A stretch of DNA of 64,000 nt from assembly GCA_965246935.1 (NCBI GenBank), contig CBDFGC010000037.1, forward strand, positions 310,001 through 374,000. Direction: 5' to 3'. A program made the translations under genes and the position numbers. Every line of letters begins with the position of its first letter. Position 1 is the stretch's first letter. The notes beneath the pieces were generated by a model that made no database searches, was not told where the DNA came from, and was given only the letters and a program-made list of their open reading frames with translations. The stretch is from JAZKFT01 sp965246935 (GTDB lineage: Bacteria; Bacteroidota; Bacteroidia; Chitinophagales; Chitinophagaceae). Below, piece by piece: positions 53,011 to 61,293 of this stretch.

Positions 53011-54006
53011 TCATGGGAATTTTCTAAAATAAGTGAGCTGTAATAGTATAGAGCCAAAAACCAGCATTAAAGCGGCCAACACCCAGGGCTGGTATTGCTC
53101 GGTACGCTTTTTAAATATAGTGCTTTGTACTTTCGATTTTTCCAGAACATCTATTGAAGCATAGATTTTTTGTAGTTCTGCATTGTCGGTGGCCCGGTAG
53201 TATTGGCCGCCGGTTTCCGTAGCTATCTGTTTTAATAAATCCTCGTCAATACCCACCTTTACTTTTTCTATTTGCACACCGGTTGGGGTTTCGTAGGGTG
53301 TATTGGCATAGCCACGGGTGCCCACACCTACCGTATATACTTTTATCCCAAAGGTTTTGGCTAATTCTTTGGCCGTTTGCGGATCAATAAGACCGCCGGT
53401 ATTTTCACCATCTGTCAGCAAAATCACCACTTTACTTTTTACGGTGCTACTTTTTAACCGGTCCACAGAACTGGCCAGGCCGCTACCAATAGCAGTGCCA
53501 TCCAGTAATATACCATTTTGAATACTGCTGATTTGCTGGCGCAGAACCGCTTTATCCGTGGTAATAGGGCAAAGCATAAAACTTTCGCCACTAAAAATGA
53601 CGATGCCAATACGGTCGCCTTTCCGCCGCTCAATAAAATCAAGTGCTACCTGCCGGGCAGCTCCCATGCGGTTAGGCTGAAAATCCTGCGCCAGCATACT
53701 GCCGCTTACATCAATACATAAAACAATATCGATCCCCTGCCCTTCCACTACTTCAACGTCATTCCTAAGCTGGGGCCTTGCCAGGGCTATAATGCAACAG
53801 CCCAGCGCCAATAATCGCAGCACCTGTGGGAAATGACGGAACTGAACTTTAAATGTTTTATCAGCCGGTAGTGTATCGGTATCGGTAAAAACAAAAGCGG
53901 CAGTCTGCTGTTTTTCATTTTTACGGGCCCGCCACCAGAGCACAGGAAGCAGGGCCAGCAATAGTAGCAGGTAGGGATGAGCGAAAGTGGGTAATTGTAC
54001 ATTCAT
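53011..54006 (-). CDS. BatA-like VWA-domain membrane protein
   Basis: 331 residues from the ATG at 54006 (an earlier in-frame ATG lies in repeat DNA). Membrane helices near both ends (HPYLLLLLALLPVLWWRARK, WVLAALMLVFGSILLQLTYF) flank a von Willebrand A domain with the MIDAS motif CIDVSGSM and later VILLTDGENTGG. This matches BatA of the Bacteroides aerotolerance-type loci. A BatD-like gene is upstream on the same strand; the MoxR ATPase and DUF58 genes usually found with them are not in this window. Confidence 0.88.
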   Translation of the reverse strand: MNVQLPTFAHPYLLLLLALLPVLWWRARKNEKQQTAAFVFTDTDTLPADKTFKVQFRHFPQVLRLLALGCCIIALARPQLRNDVEVVEGQGIDIVLCIDVSGSMLAQDFQPNRMGAARQVALDFIERRKGDRIGIVIFSGESFMLCPITTDKAVLRQQISSIQNGILLDGTAIGSGLASSVDRLKSSTVKSKVVILLTDGENTGGLIDPQTAKELAKTFGIKVYTVGVGTRGYANTPYETPTGVQIEKVKVGIDEDLLKQIATETGGQYYRATDNAELQKIYASIDVLEKSKVQSTIFKKRTEQYQPWVLAALMLVFGSILLQLTYFRKFP

Positions 54007-54026
54007 ATGTTCAGGTAGCAACAGGC

Positions 54027-54290
54027 TATGAGCAATAGGCAATGGGCAAAAATGCAACAGGCAATGGGCAATCAGCAACGGGCAATAATGTACTTACAAA
54101 CGATGTCAATTTAATTGTAGCCAAAGTCACGAATATTTTAAAGCGTAATTATTTGATTATTATAGGTTAATTGGAGAAAAGGGTTTGCAGCCCATTTGTG
54201 ATCGCCATTATTATTCTAAGTTCATAGAAATTTCCCCGTTGCTGATTGCCAATTGCTTGTTGCCTGTTACTGTTTATTATTGCCTGTTAT
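54027..54290. repeat. GCAATGGGCAAT-type inverted repeats
   Basis: The plus strand holds AGCAATAGGCAATGGGCA and ACAGGCAATGGGCAATCAGC, and in inverse ATTGCCAATTGCTTGTTGCC about 190 nt further on. The right arm reaches into the end of the BatD-like gene, so its last codons are read from repeat DNA. Confidence 0.6.
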
Positions 54291-55163
54291 TAATTTCTTT
54301 TCCAACGTTTCTATGGTTTGCCTGATTGCTGTCAAAGAGGTGGGCCAGTCAATTTGTACCGGTTCATATCTGGCAAACTTAACGGCATCACTCAAGCGAA
54401 CAGTATTTGCAAAACGGTAAAATAATTCTTCCGGCAGCAATGGTTTGGCCTGTATAATTAATTCGCTCCCGGTTTGCTGCAGGCTGCGCCAGCGGTAGGC
54501 TTCCTGCAAATAGGTTCGATAAATGCCGGTTAGCGAAACATAAAACGGTTTGGCCAAACCGGGTTGTTTAGCCTGGAGCTCCAGCTTTTCCAGGGCGTCC
54601 ATAGCCCGCTGAAAGGCGCCGGCTTTCAGAACCTGCGCCACAGCTGACTCTTTGTCGATTCCTGTTTTTCGTAATAAAAAATATAAGGCAACAAGGGAAA
54701 CAAGTGTAAGCCCTGCAATGAACAGAACAAACGGCCACTGCGGTACCGGTGGTACTTCAATAATATCTTTGATATCGTGGTAGTCCTGCAACGAATCTAC
54801 ATTTACCGGCCTTACATCAATGGCTAAAGAATCAGTCCTCGACTCATTCATTGCTACCAACTGAAGAGGCGGCAGGCTAAAGCGGCCACTGTCATAACTG
54901 GTTACTATAACGTTTTGAGTAAAGCCATTGTCACCGGCAATGGCGGTTCCCTTATCCCATACGTCAAAATGCGGAAAGGAATCGGGTACCGCAAATCCCG
55001 GTTGCAGCGCATGGCCGGGCCAGGTGGCCTTTAACTGAATGGTATCAGGCTCACCGGTACGAATCATTTTTTTTGTAGCAGAAATACTTACAACCGGTTG
55101 TGAAGCGGCAATAAGAAAAAGGCCAAATAAAATAAATAAAGTATGTGTAAATCGGGTAATCAA
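54267..55163 (-). CDS. BatD-like protein
   Basis: About 298 residues. Leader TLFILFGLFLIAASQ, an extracytoplasmic beta domain (VSISATKKMIRTGEPDTIQL), one central membrane helix (WPFVLFIAGLTLVSLVALYF) and a cytoplasmic helical domain with ALEKLELQAK and FYVSLTGIYRTYLQEAYRWR. This is the layout of short BatD-like/DUF4381 proteins encoded beside VWA BatA genes. It starts at TTG 55163, as no ATG is available. Its C-terminal residues come from a repeat element. Confidence 0.78.
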   Translation of the reverse strand: MITRFTHTLFILFGLFLIAASQPVVSISATKKMIRTGEPDTIQLKATWPGHALQPGFAVPDSFPHFDVWDKGTAIAGDNGFTQNVIVTSYDSGRFSLPPLQLVAMNESRTDSLAIDVRPVNVDSLQDYHDIKDIIEVPPVPQWPFVLFIAGLTLVSLVALYFLLRKTGIDKESAVAQVLKAGAFQRAMDALEKLELQAKQPGLAKPFYVSLTGIYRTYLQEAYRWRSLQQTGSELIIQAKPLLPEELFYRFANTVRLSDAVKFARYEPVQIDWPTSLTAIRQTIETLEKKLITGNNKQ

Positions 55164-55275
55164 AAACGAAATTAAAAAGGTGTAACAAACAATAAATGCC
55201 GGACCCTGAAAATAAATCGCTATTTATGGAGCAGCTGCCCGCCGGTTCGTAAGGCTGATTGCTGCTGCCAAGTTA

Positions 55276-56136
55276 TTATCTGACCTCATATCTAAAAACC
55301 CGGCCATTATTAAGTGCATACAAGGTGTTTCCAACGAACCGTATTTTTTGCGAATGTAGTACAGCGGCAGGCAAAGACTGCTGCCGGGCTTCTACCCATT
55401 CCGGCTGGAAATATACCTGGCCGGTAGCATCCGTTGCCGTAATGCCCTTTCCTGCACCCTGAATATTTGTTAAGCCTTTTAAAGGAATCAGTTTTTTATA
55501 CGTGCCATAATAATCCATTATCAGCAGCCCTTTGGAACTATCATACGCATACAGGTATTTATCATAGTCTTCCAGCCGGCGGGGCCGTGGCGGTGCATCA
55601 AACAAGATCCTGAAATCAGCAGACTCCAGCAATACCTTACCAGCGTCATCTATCTTTTTTATTTTGTTATCCAGTTCGTCGAACAGCCAGATATTATTAT
55701 CATACGAAGGGGTGATGGCACTACATTGCAGAATATTAGATTGCCGCAGGTCAATAGTATTTCGCACGTTCATAAGCCTGTCCAGCACTACAATGGTTAA
55801 ATAATCATTGTAATAAAGTAGCAGTTTCAGCGGGTTACCGGCATCAATATACGCCAGTGTTCCATAGCGTCTTATGTCGTTATAAACGCCTACCGAATCA
55901 AAATGGCTGTCAAGTTTTTTAACCTGCTGATGGCTGTTCACCAAAAAAAGATTACCCAGGTTATCAGTTGCAAAATCCGTAATACTTTCGCCGGTACTAT
56001 CGGTTATAATAAAATTACCCGCAGGCTGAGCAACTGGCCGTACCGGCAAAAGCAGTAACAGAAGGCTCACAACTACTATTGATAATAAGGCCCCCTGTAT
56101 GTTTTTTACTTTTCTTCTATTTTTTTGATCGTTCAT
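55276..56136 (-). CDS. secreted propeller-like protein of unknown function
   Basis: 286 residues from the ATG at 56136 (MNDQKNRRKVKN). One N-terminal membrane anchor or signal (ALLSIVVVSLLLLLLPVRPV), then repeated beta units (FATDNLGNLFLVNSHQQVKK, AYIDAGNPLKLLLYYNDYLT, PSYDNNIWLFDELDNKIKKI, YLYAYDSSKGLLIMDYYGTY) that suggest a six-bladed propeller. Divergent from pdxA with 292 nt between. Function unknown. Confidence 0.65.
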   Translation of the reverse strand: MNDQKNRRKVKNIQGALLSIVVVSLLLLLLPVRPVAQPAGNFIITDSTGESITDFATDNLGNLFLVNSHQQVKKLDSHFDSVGVYNDIRRYGTLAYIDAGNPLKLLLYYNDYLTIVVLDRLMNVRNTIDLRQSNILQCSAITPSYDNNIWLFDELDNKIKKIDDAGKVLLESADFRILFDAPPRPRRLEDYDKYLYAYDSSKGLLIMDYYGTYKKLIPLKGLTNIQGAGKGITATDATGQVYFQPEWVEARQQSLPAAVLHSQKIRFVGNTLYALNNGRVFRYEVR

Positions 56137-56428
56137 TTCATTTTCTTCAATTTTATAGGGCGTTGCCCTGTGCTGGTGCATTACTGTCCTCCTGTACGAA
56201 CGGGACTTCGCTTCGAAGCGAAATATATTTATCTCAAAACATTGCCTGTTTGCAAAATTGCGCATTGCCGGTCTTATATCCCTTGGTTTCCAGGACGGCA
56301 TCGCTGGAAATTTCATAGATAACCATGTTTATAATAAGCGATGCCGAACCTCTTGTTCGTATTTGCTCTTCAAAATAAACCCTCAAAACGTTTACTTTTA
56401 CCTTTTATCTGAATTTTACAGGCCTTTT

Positions 56429-57523
56429 ATGAATGAAGCATCGAAACCGGTCATCGGATTTACCAGCGGCGACCTGAATGGCATTGGCATTGAACTGATT
56501 ATTAAAACACTGAGCGACAGCCGAATTCTGGACCTATGTACACCGGTTGTTTTTGCCAGCCACAAAAGCATTCATTTTTATCGTAAGACTCTACCCGATT
56601 TCAACCTTAGTTACCAGCAGCTTACAGGGTTCGGGAAGTTGAACCTGAAGGCAATTAATGTAATGAATTGCTGGGAGGAAGATGTTGCCATTGTTCCCGG
56701 CGAATTAAACGCTCTGGGAGGTGAATATGCCCGCCGGAGCTTACTTACAGCAGTGGGTGCTTTGAAAGAAGGATATATACATGCCCTGGTAACCAGTCCC
56801 ATTCACAAGAAAAATATACAGGGAGCTGATTTTAATTATACCGGCCATACGCCGTATTTAAAAGAAGCTTTTGAAAAGCAGGATGTGGTGATGTTGATGG
56901 TGGCAGAGAACATGCGGATAGGGCTGGTTACGGAACATGTGCCAATATCAGAAGTGGCAAAATATATTACAAAAGAAGCCATCATCAGCAAGCTGAAAAT
57001 CATGCAGCAATCGCTGATGAAAGATTTTGGAGTAGATAAACCTAAAATTGCGGTACTGGGGCTAAACCCCCACGCCGGCGACGAGGGGCTGGTAGGTAGT
57101 GAAGAAGAAACGATTATAAAGCCGGCGATTAAAGAAGCCAAAGAACGCAACGGCATATTTGCGTTTGGCCCCTATAGCGCCGATGCTTTTTTTGCCCGTG
57201 GCAGTTATGATCAGTTTGATGCCGTGTTGGCCATGTACCACGATCAGGGATTGATCCCTTTCAAATCACTGGCTATTGGCGAAGGTATTAACTACACGGC
57301 AGGTATGGGCGGTATCCGCACCAGTCCCGACCACGGTACCGCTTTCGATATTGCCGGCAGTGGCCGGGCGGATCACAGCTCTTTTCTGAGTGCGGCATTT
57401 GCCTGCATTGATATTATCAATAAGCGTCATTTTTTTGATGAAAACCACGCCAACCCACTGAAAAAAATGAGCCATGTGGTAGTGCGGCGGGGAGAAGATG
57501 AAATATTGACGGAGGGAAATTAG
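56429..57523 (+). CDS. pdxA: 4-hydroxythreonine-4-phosphate dehydrogenase
   Basis: 364 residues from the ATG at 56429. IGFTSGDLNGIGIELIIKTL opening, ALVTSPIHKKNIQGADFNYT with the substrate region GHTPYLKEAF, and the metal site LAMYHDQGLIPFKSL plus GIRTSPDHGTAFDIAG. Makes the precursor for the DXP-dependent pyridoxal phosphate pathway. pdxJ is not adjacent in this window. Confidence 0.95.
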   Translation: MNEASKPVIGFTSGDLNGIGIELIIKTLSDSRILDLCTPVVFASHKSIHFYRKTLPDFNLSYQQLTGFGKLNLKAINVMNCWEEDVAIVPGELNALGGEYARRSLLTAVGALKEGYIHALVTSPIHKKNIQGADFNYTGHTPYLKEAFEKQDVVMLMVAENMRIGLVTEHVPISEVAKYITKEAIISKLKIMQQSLMKDFGVDKPKIAVLGLNPHAGDEGLVGSEEETIIKPAIKEAKERNGIFAFGPYSADAFFARGSYDQFDAVLAMYHDQGLIPFKSLAIGEGINYTAGMGGIRTSPDHGTAFDIAGSGRADHSSFLSAAFACIDIINKRHFFDENHANPLKKMSHVVVRRGEDEILTEGN

Positions 57524-57580
57524 CAGGCAAAGAACAAGGAATATTGGCATTAATTAGAAAAGACTGTAAGGTCAGTTACA

Positions 57581-57934
57581 CTAAGTTTTGGGTATTTCAC
57601 TATTCCCTTTTTCAGGCATTTGATGTTTGCACAAATGTTTAAATTCAATATTTAGATTCCCGATTTCTTTTGACGTGGAAAACGCTTGGAAAGTAATTAT
57701 CATACTTTTTTCGTTCACAAGATAACTTAGTAAAAACGGAAAAGTTTTAAGTCGAACCTCTCTATAATCTTTAAATTTTGCAGCATAATTTAAAGGAGCT
57801 TTTATTAATATTTCAACGCAATTCTGAATTGCCTCGTTAAACCTATCCCCAAGGCCGAACTGCTGATCCTCCTACCAATTCCAACTTACAGCAATTTCTT
57901 TCTGAGCCCGCCTGGAAAATCTAAGCTTATACAT
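57581..57934 (-). pseudogene. ParE/RelE-family toxin, nonsense codon at position 21
   Basis: From the ATG at 57934 the frame reads MYKLRFSRRAQKEIAVSWNW, then TAG at 57872-57874, and continues in frame EDQQFGLGDRFNEAIQNCVE, YREVRLKTFPFLLSYLVNEK and IITFQAFSTSKEIGN to a stop at 57581. This is a complete ParE/RelE toxin except for the codon after WNW, where a Tyr (TAT/TAC) to TAG change would produce the stop. Overlaps the antitoxin stop by 8 nt. Confidence 0.75.
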
Positions 57935-58184
57935 CTTGAGCGTAACGTTGCATTTTTTGTTCCCTTAAAAATCCGCTAACTTCTTCCATAGTAAAGCCCG
58001 GTTCTTCTCCCGAATCCATTCTCCTTAAATCCTCTTCCATCTGGCTTACAAAAGCTTCATCCTCATACCATTTATACTCACCCTCAATATCATTTTCCAA
58101 AAGCGTGTAGATAGCTTCCAATTTCTTTTCATCAGCCACTTTTATATAATCCGTAAGCTTTTCTCTTAAAATATTTACTTCCAT
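57927..58184 (-). CDS. antitoxin of a ParE/RelE-type module
   Basis: 85 residues: LREKLTDYIKVADEKKLEAI, then an acidic middle WYEDEAFVSQMEEDLRRMDS and EEPGFTMEEVSGFLREQKMQ. Small, acidic and helical, and encoded just before the toxin frame with an 8-nt overlap, as expected. With a dead toxin it may be a leftover or an orphan that can neutralise related toxins. Confidence 0.75.
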   Translation of the reverse strand: MEVNILREKLTDYIKVADEKKLEAIYTLLENDIEGEYKWYEDEAFVSQMEEDLRRMDSGEEPGFTMEEVSGFLREQKMQRYAQDV

Positions 58185-58229
58185 GCCATAAAATTTTTAC
58201 TAAAGATAGAAATAAAACGCTTTCCTATT

Positions 58230-58925
58230 CTACTTGAAAAAGCTATCCGGCACCCCTTTATTGATTTCATAAGTTTGGTAGGTAATCTCTACCCTGCCCT
58301 TCTTGTTCTTCAGCTTGTCTGTATCCGGTTTTTCACCGTCATCAAATTCCAGTGTCACCCCTTTTGGCAGCTTGTAATCTTTGGTATTAAAACTAAAGAC
58401 TACTTTTTCAGGCAAGGCATAATCTGCATATTTTCCATAAGTCATTTCAATATCGTAAGTGCCATTTTCACGGGTGGTAGTGGTGGCCTTCCGGATAAGC
58501 AAGGAAGCAACATCAACATAGATAGTGGTTAGCACAACATCACCCGTTTCATTGGTCGGAAGCATTTTTATAATCTTTACTACCGTGCCACCAACATTGC
58601 CTGCACCGGCATCCAACGCTATATAATTATCATTGGATAAAACGCTTTGCAGGTTAACGCTTACACCTCCTTTGGGCATAATTGCAAACCCTTTTTCTTT
58701 ACTGATCCGGAATTTATCAGGTTTTTTAAAGAATACATTAATGGTAGCCAGCGGTACTTTCAAAAAAGTTACATCTGTTTTCATTCTTCCGGTTGCGCTA
58801 TAGTCGGTTACCTTATCAATTTTAGCTTTTACTTGCTTCACTAACGCTGTTGCATCTTGTGTATATGCGGTAATAAATGAGGCATGGCAAAGGAGGGCAA
58901 GCGTTAATGATTTTATTGTTTTCAT
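58230..58925 (-). CDS. LolA-like outer membrane lipoprotein-sorting protein
   Basis: 231 residues with a signal peptide about 1-22 (LLCHASFITAYTQ). The LolA-like beta fold is seen in VKAKIDKVTDYSATGRMKTD, FKKPDKFRISKEKGFAIMPK, TIYVDVASLLIRKATTTTRE and GTYDIEMTYGKYADYALPEK. Periplasmic carrier fold. Its gene is upstream of nothing lipoprotein-specific here, so the cargo is unknown. Confidence 0.78.
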   Translation of the reverse strand: MKTIKSLTLALLCHASFITAYTQDATALVKQVKAKIDKVTDYSATGRMKTDVTFLKVPLATINVFFKKPDKFRISKEKGFAIMPKGGVSVNLQSVLSNDNYIALDAGAGNVGGTVVKIIKMLPTNETGDVVLTTIYVDVASLLIRKATTTTRENGTYDIEMTYGKYADYALPEKVVFSFNTKDYKLPKGVTLEFDDGEKPDTDKLKNKKGRVEITYQTYEINKGVPDSFFK

Positions 58926-59067
58926 TGTTTATGTTTATGAGACAGTTTGGTGATGTGTGAAAAAATGTAAAGCTGATTTTAAAAATTTTATTCGTTGGTT
59001 TTTTACAACAGGTACTAATCACTATTGAGGCCTAACTTGCTTTTTGATATAATATGCCTGTTGATTT

Positions 59068-59943
59068 TCAGCTTAAAATATCTTTTTTACGGAAGGCAAA
59101 TAAGGCGACACTAAAAAATAATATGATATGGCCAATTAGAATTCCAGCTGCCTTTAGCACAGCACCCATACTAAAAATACTTCCATCAATTGTACTGCCA
59201 TCTACTGTTTTTGTATTAAAAAATCCTTTCCAGCCAGTCATAGAAGTTGTAAATAAATAGGGGCTGATTTTATTAAACAGCGGCATATTCAAGGTGCTCA
59301 TAATAGTAAATACCAGGATGATACTCATGGTCGTAACAATTGGGCCTATAGAATTCTCCGCAAAAACACTAAGCATAAAAGATAATGCTGCCACTGTGCC
59401 CAGCGCAATGAATGCGAAACCAAATGCACAGATATAACGCCAAAACACATCGGATTCACTAATTTGTACAACACCGAAACTTTTGGTTATTAACAAGTCA
59501 TTTGTCCCAAATATAAACACGCTTAAAAACAATGCTAAAAAGGCCATCCAAATCAAAAGGGAGAGTGTATACGTTAATCCGGCCAAAAATTTAGCCGTGA
59601 GAATACCGGTTCGGCTTACAGGCTTTGTTACCAGTAAACGTAAAGTACCAGCGTTTGCCTCACCCGCTATCAGGTCGCCGGTTACCAGCGCTACCAGCAA
59701 GGGTATCTGCAGTAACAAAACATTCAGAATTTGAAAACAGACAAAGTAGCCGTTTAATACTTTTTGTGTGTCTATCTGAAAAATTTCAGTTACCGATGCC
59801 AGGATTAATTCAATCCAGGTTTTACCATCTGCTTTTACAGCTATTTGTATGAGTAATACCACAGCAGCGATTGCTATAAAACCAATATAAGTGCGGGGCT
59901 TGCGAAAGATTTTATAGAGTTCAATTTTGAAAAGTTCAAGCAT
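59068..59943 (-). CDS. ABC transporter permease (ABC-2 type)
   Basis: 291 residues, six hydrophobic helices. FKIELYKIFRKPRTYIGFIA opening and VTGDLIAGEANAGTLRLLVT then KPVSRTGILTAKFLAGLTYT are typical of ABC-2 permeases of the NosY/GldF-like group. Lies downstream of the ATPase gene with a repeat-bearing 155-nt gap. Substrate unknown. Confidence 0.88.
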   Translation of the reverse strand: MLELFKIELYKIFRKPRTYIGFIAIAAVVLLIQIAVKADGKTWIELILASVTEIFQIDTQKVLNGYFVCFQILNVLLLQIPLLVALVTGDLIAGEANAGTLRLLVTKPVSRTGILTAKFLAGLTYTLSLLIWMAFLALFLSVFIFGTNDLLITKSFGVVQISESDVFWRYICAFGFAFIALGTVAALSFMLSVFAENSIGPIVTTMSIILVFTIMSTLNMPLFNKISPYLFTTSMTGWKGFFNTKTVDGSTIDGSIFSMGAVLKAAGILIGHIILFFSVALFAFRKKDILS

Positions 59944-60120
59944 AATACAAATGTGATGATGTGCTAATGTGATGATGTGTTAATAGTTTATTCAGCATTG
60001 CAAAACTAATTATTGGGGAATTTTAAATAAGTTGGTTTATGTAAAAATGAATACTGGTTTTTTTTGCTAATCTGCTTTATTATTAGCACATCAGCACATT
60101 ATCCTATTTGCACATTTGCT
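59944..60120. repeat. GTGATGATGTGC-type inverted repeats
   Basis: AATGTGATGATGTGCTAATG (from 59949) and, in inverse, ATTAGCACATCAGCACATTA (from about 60083) with a further TTTGCACATTTG. The right arm reaches the last codons of the ABC ATPase. Confidence 0.55.
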
Positions 60121-61022
60121 CCTCCTGTTTTTCTTAAAAAATAATCTTCCAGCGAATGCCGGGGCGATAAGGAAATCACATCCACATCTTTCTCCACCAG
60201 CATTTTATTAAAGCCGGCAATTTCGTTGCGGTGCATTTCAAAAATGAATTCATCGCCAATGGTTTCCTGGTAACTGTTGGCAAAGCTGGTAAGTTTTAAT
60301 TTATCCAAAACTTCCCGGTCAGGGGTTTGCAGGCTTACATGCGTTTTAGCCGGATCGAATAATTCGGCAGCACTGCCTTCAATGATCTTACGGCCTTTAT
60401 CAATAATCAAAATACGGGTAGCCATTTGTTCAATTTCGTTCAATAAATGGCTGCTTACCAGTACTGTTTTCCCGTGCTCTTTACTCAGCGAAATAATGAT
60501 ATTCCGCATTTCGGCGATGCCTTGCGGATCCAGGCCATTGGTAGGCTCATCTAAAATCACCAGCTTCGGATTATGTATTAGCGCAATGGCAATACCCAAT
60601 CGCTGTTTCATTCCCTGGCTATAAGTTTTTACTTTATCGTATTCCCTGCCCGCTAAACCAACTTGTTCTAGTTGTGTCAGCAATTGCTTTTTTGTTGGCT
60701 TCATCCCACTCAGGCGTGCCATCATTTCCAGGTTGTCATACGCATTCAGGTATTTGTAAAGGTCGGGCCTCTCAATGATAGCACCCACCTGCCGCAGCAC
60801 TTCATTGCGGTGGTGCAATAATTCTCTGCCAAACATATTAATGCTACCCGAACCTGGAGTAATCAGGGTGAGCAACATACGCATCGTAGTACTTTTACCG
60901 GCGCCGTTCTGTCCTAAAAATCCATACACATCACCTTCATACACCGTAAACGACAAATCTTTTACCGCTTTAAAAGAACCGAATGACTTTGATAAATGCT
61001 CGGCAGATACAATAGGATCCAT
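60099..61022 (-). CDS. ABC transporter ATP-binding protein
   Basis: 307 residues from the ATG at 61022 (MDPIVSAEHL). Walker A GFLGQNGAGKSTTMRMLL, Q-loop, signature YSQGMKQRLGIAIAL, Walker B KLVILDEPTNGLDPQG and the H-loop VLVSSHLLNE. CcmA/GldA-like exporter ATPase that pairs with the permease downstream. The C-terminal region after about 220 is a separate regulatory part. Confidence 0.95.
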   Translation of the reverse strand: MDPIVSAEHLSKSFGSFKAVKDLSFTVYEGDVYGFLGQNGAGKSTTMRMLLTLITPGSGSINMFGRELLHHRNEVLRQVGAIIERPDLYKYLNAYDNLEMMARLSGMKPTKKQLLTQLEQVGLAGREYDKVKTYSQGMKQRLGIAIALIHNPKLVILDEPTNGLDPQGIAEMRNIIISLSKEHGKTVLVSSHLLNEIEQMATRILIIDKGRKIIEGSAAELFDPAKTHVSLQTPDREVLDKLKLTSFANSYQETIGDEFIFEMHRNEIAGFNKMLVEKDVDVISLSPRHSLEDYFLRKTGGANVQIG

Positions 61023-61293
61023 TATCGGGGTTTGTTGCAAAAGTACCGGTTCAACGAACTGGCCCATGCTAAAAACTTCCAAACATTTGGTAAGCGGTGC
61101 TTCAACCGAAGAAAGAGTTGACTAATAAACCTAAAGGCATCATTACTCAATTAAAATGCTGCTTCACCCATTAGCCAATTACCACCATCTGCAGGGTATC
61201 TACTTTCACTGAAACTTATAATTTATAAAAATAGGATTTCATGTAGTCATTGCCTTCACATCCTATATGTAACCAATTTAATATTACTTTTTT

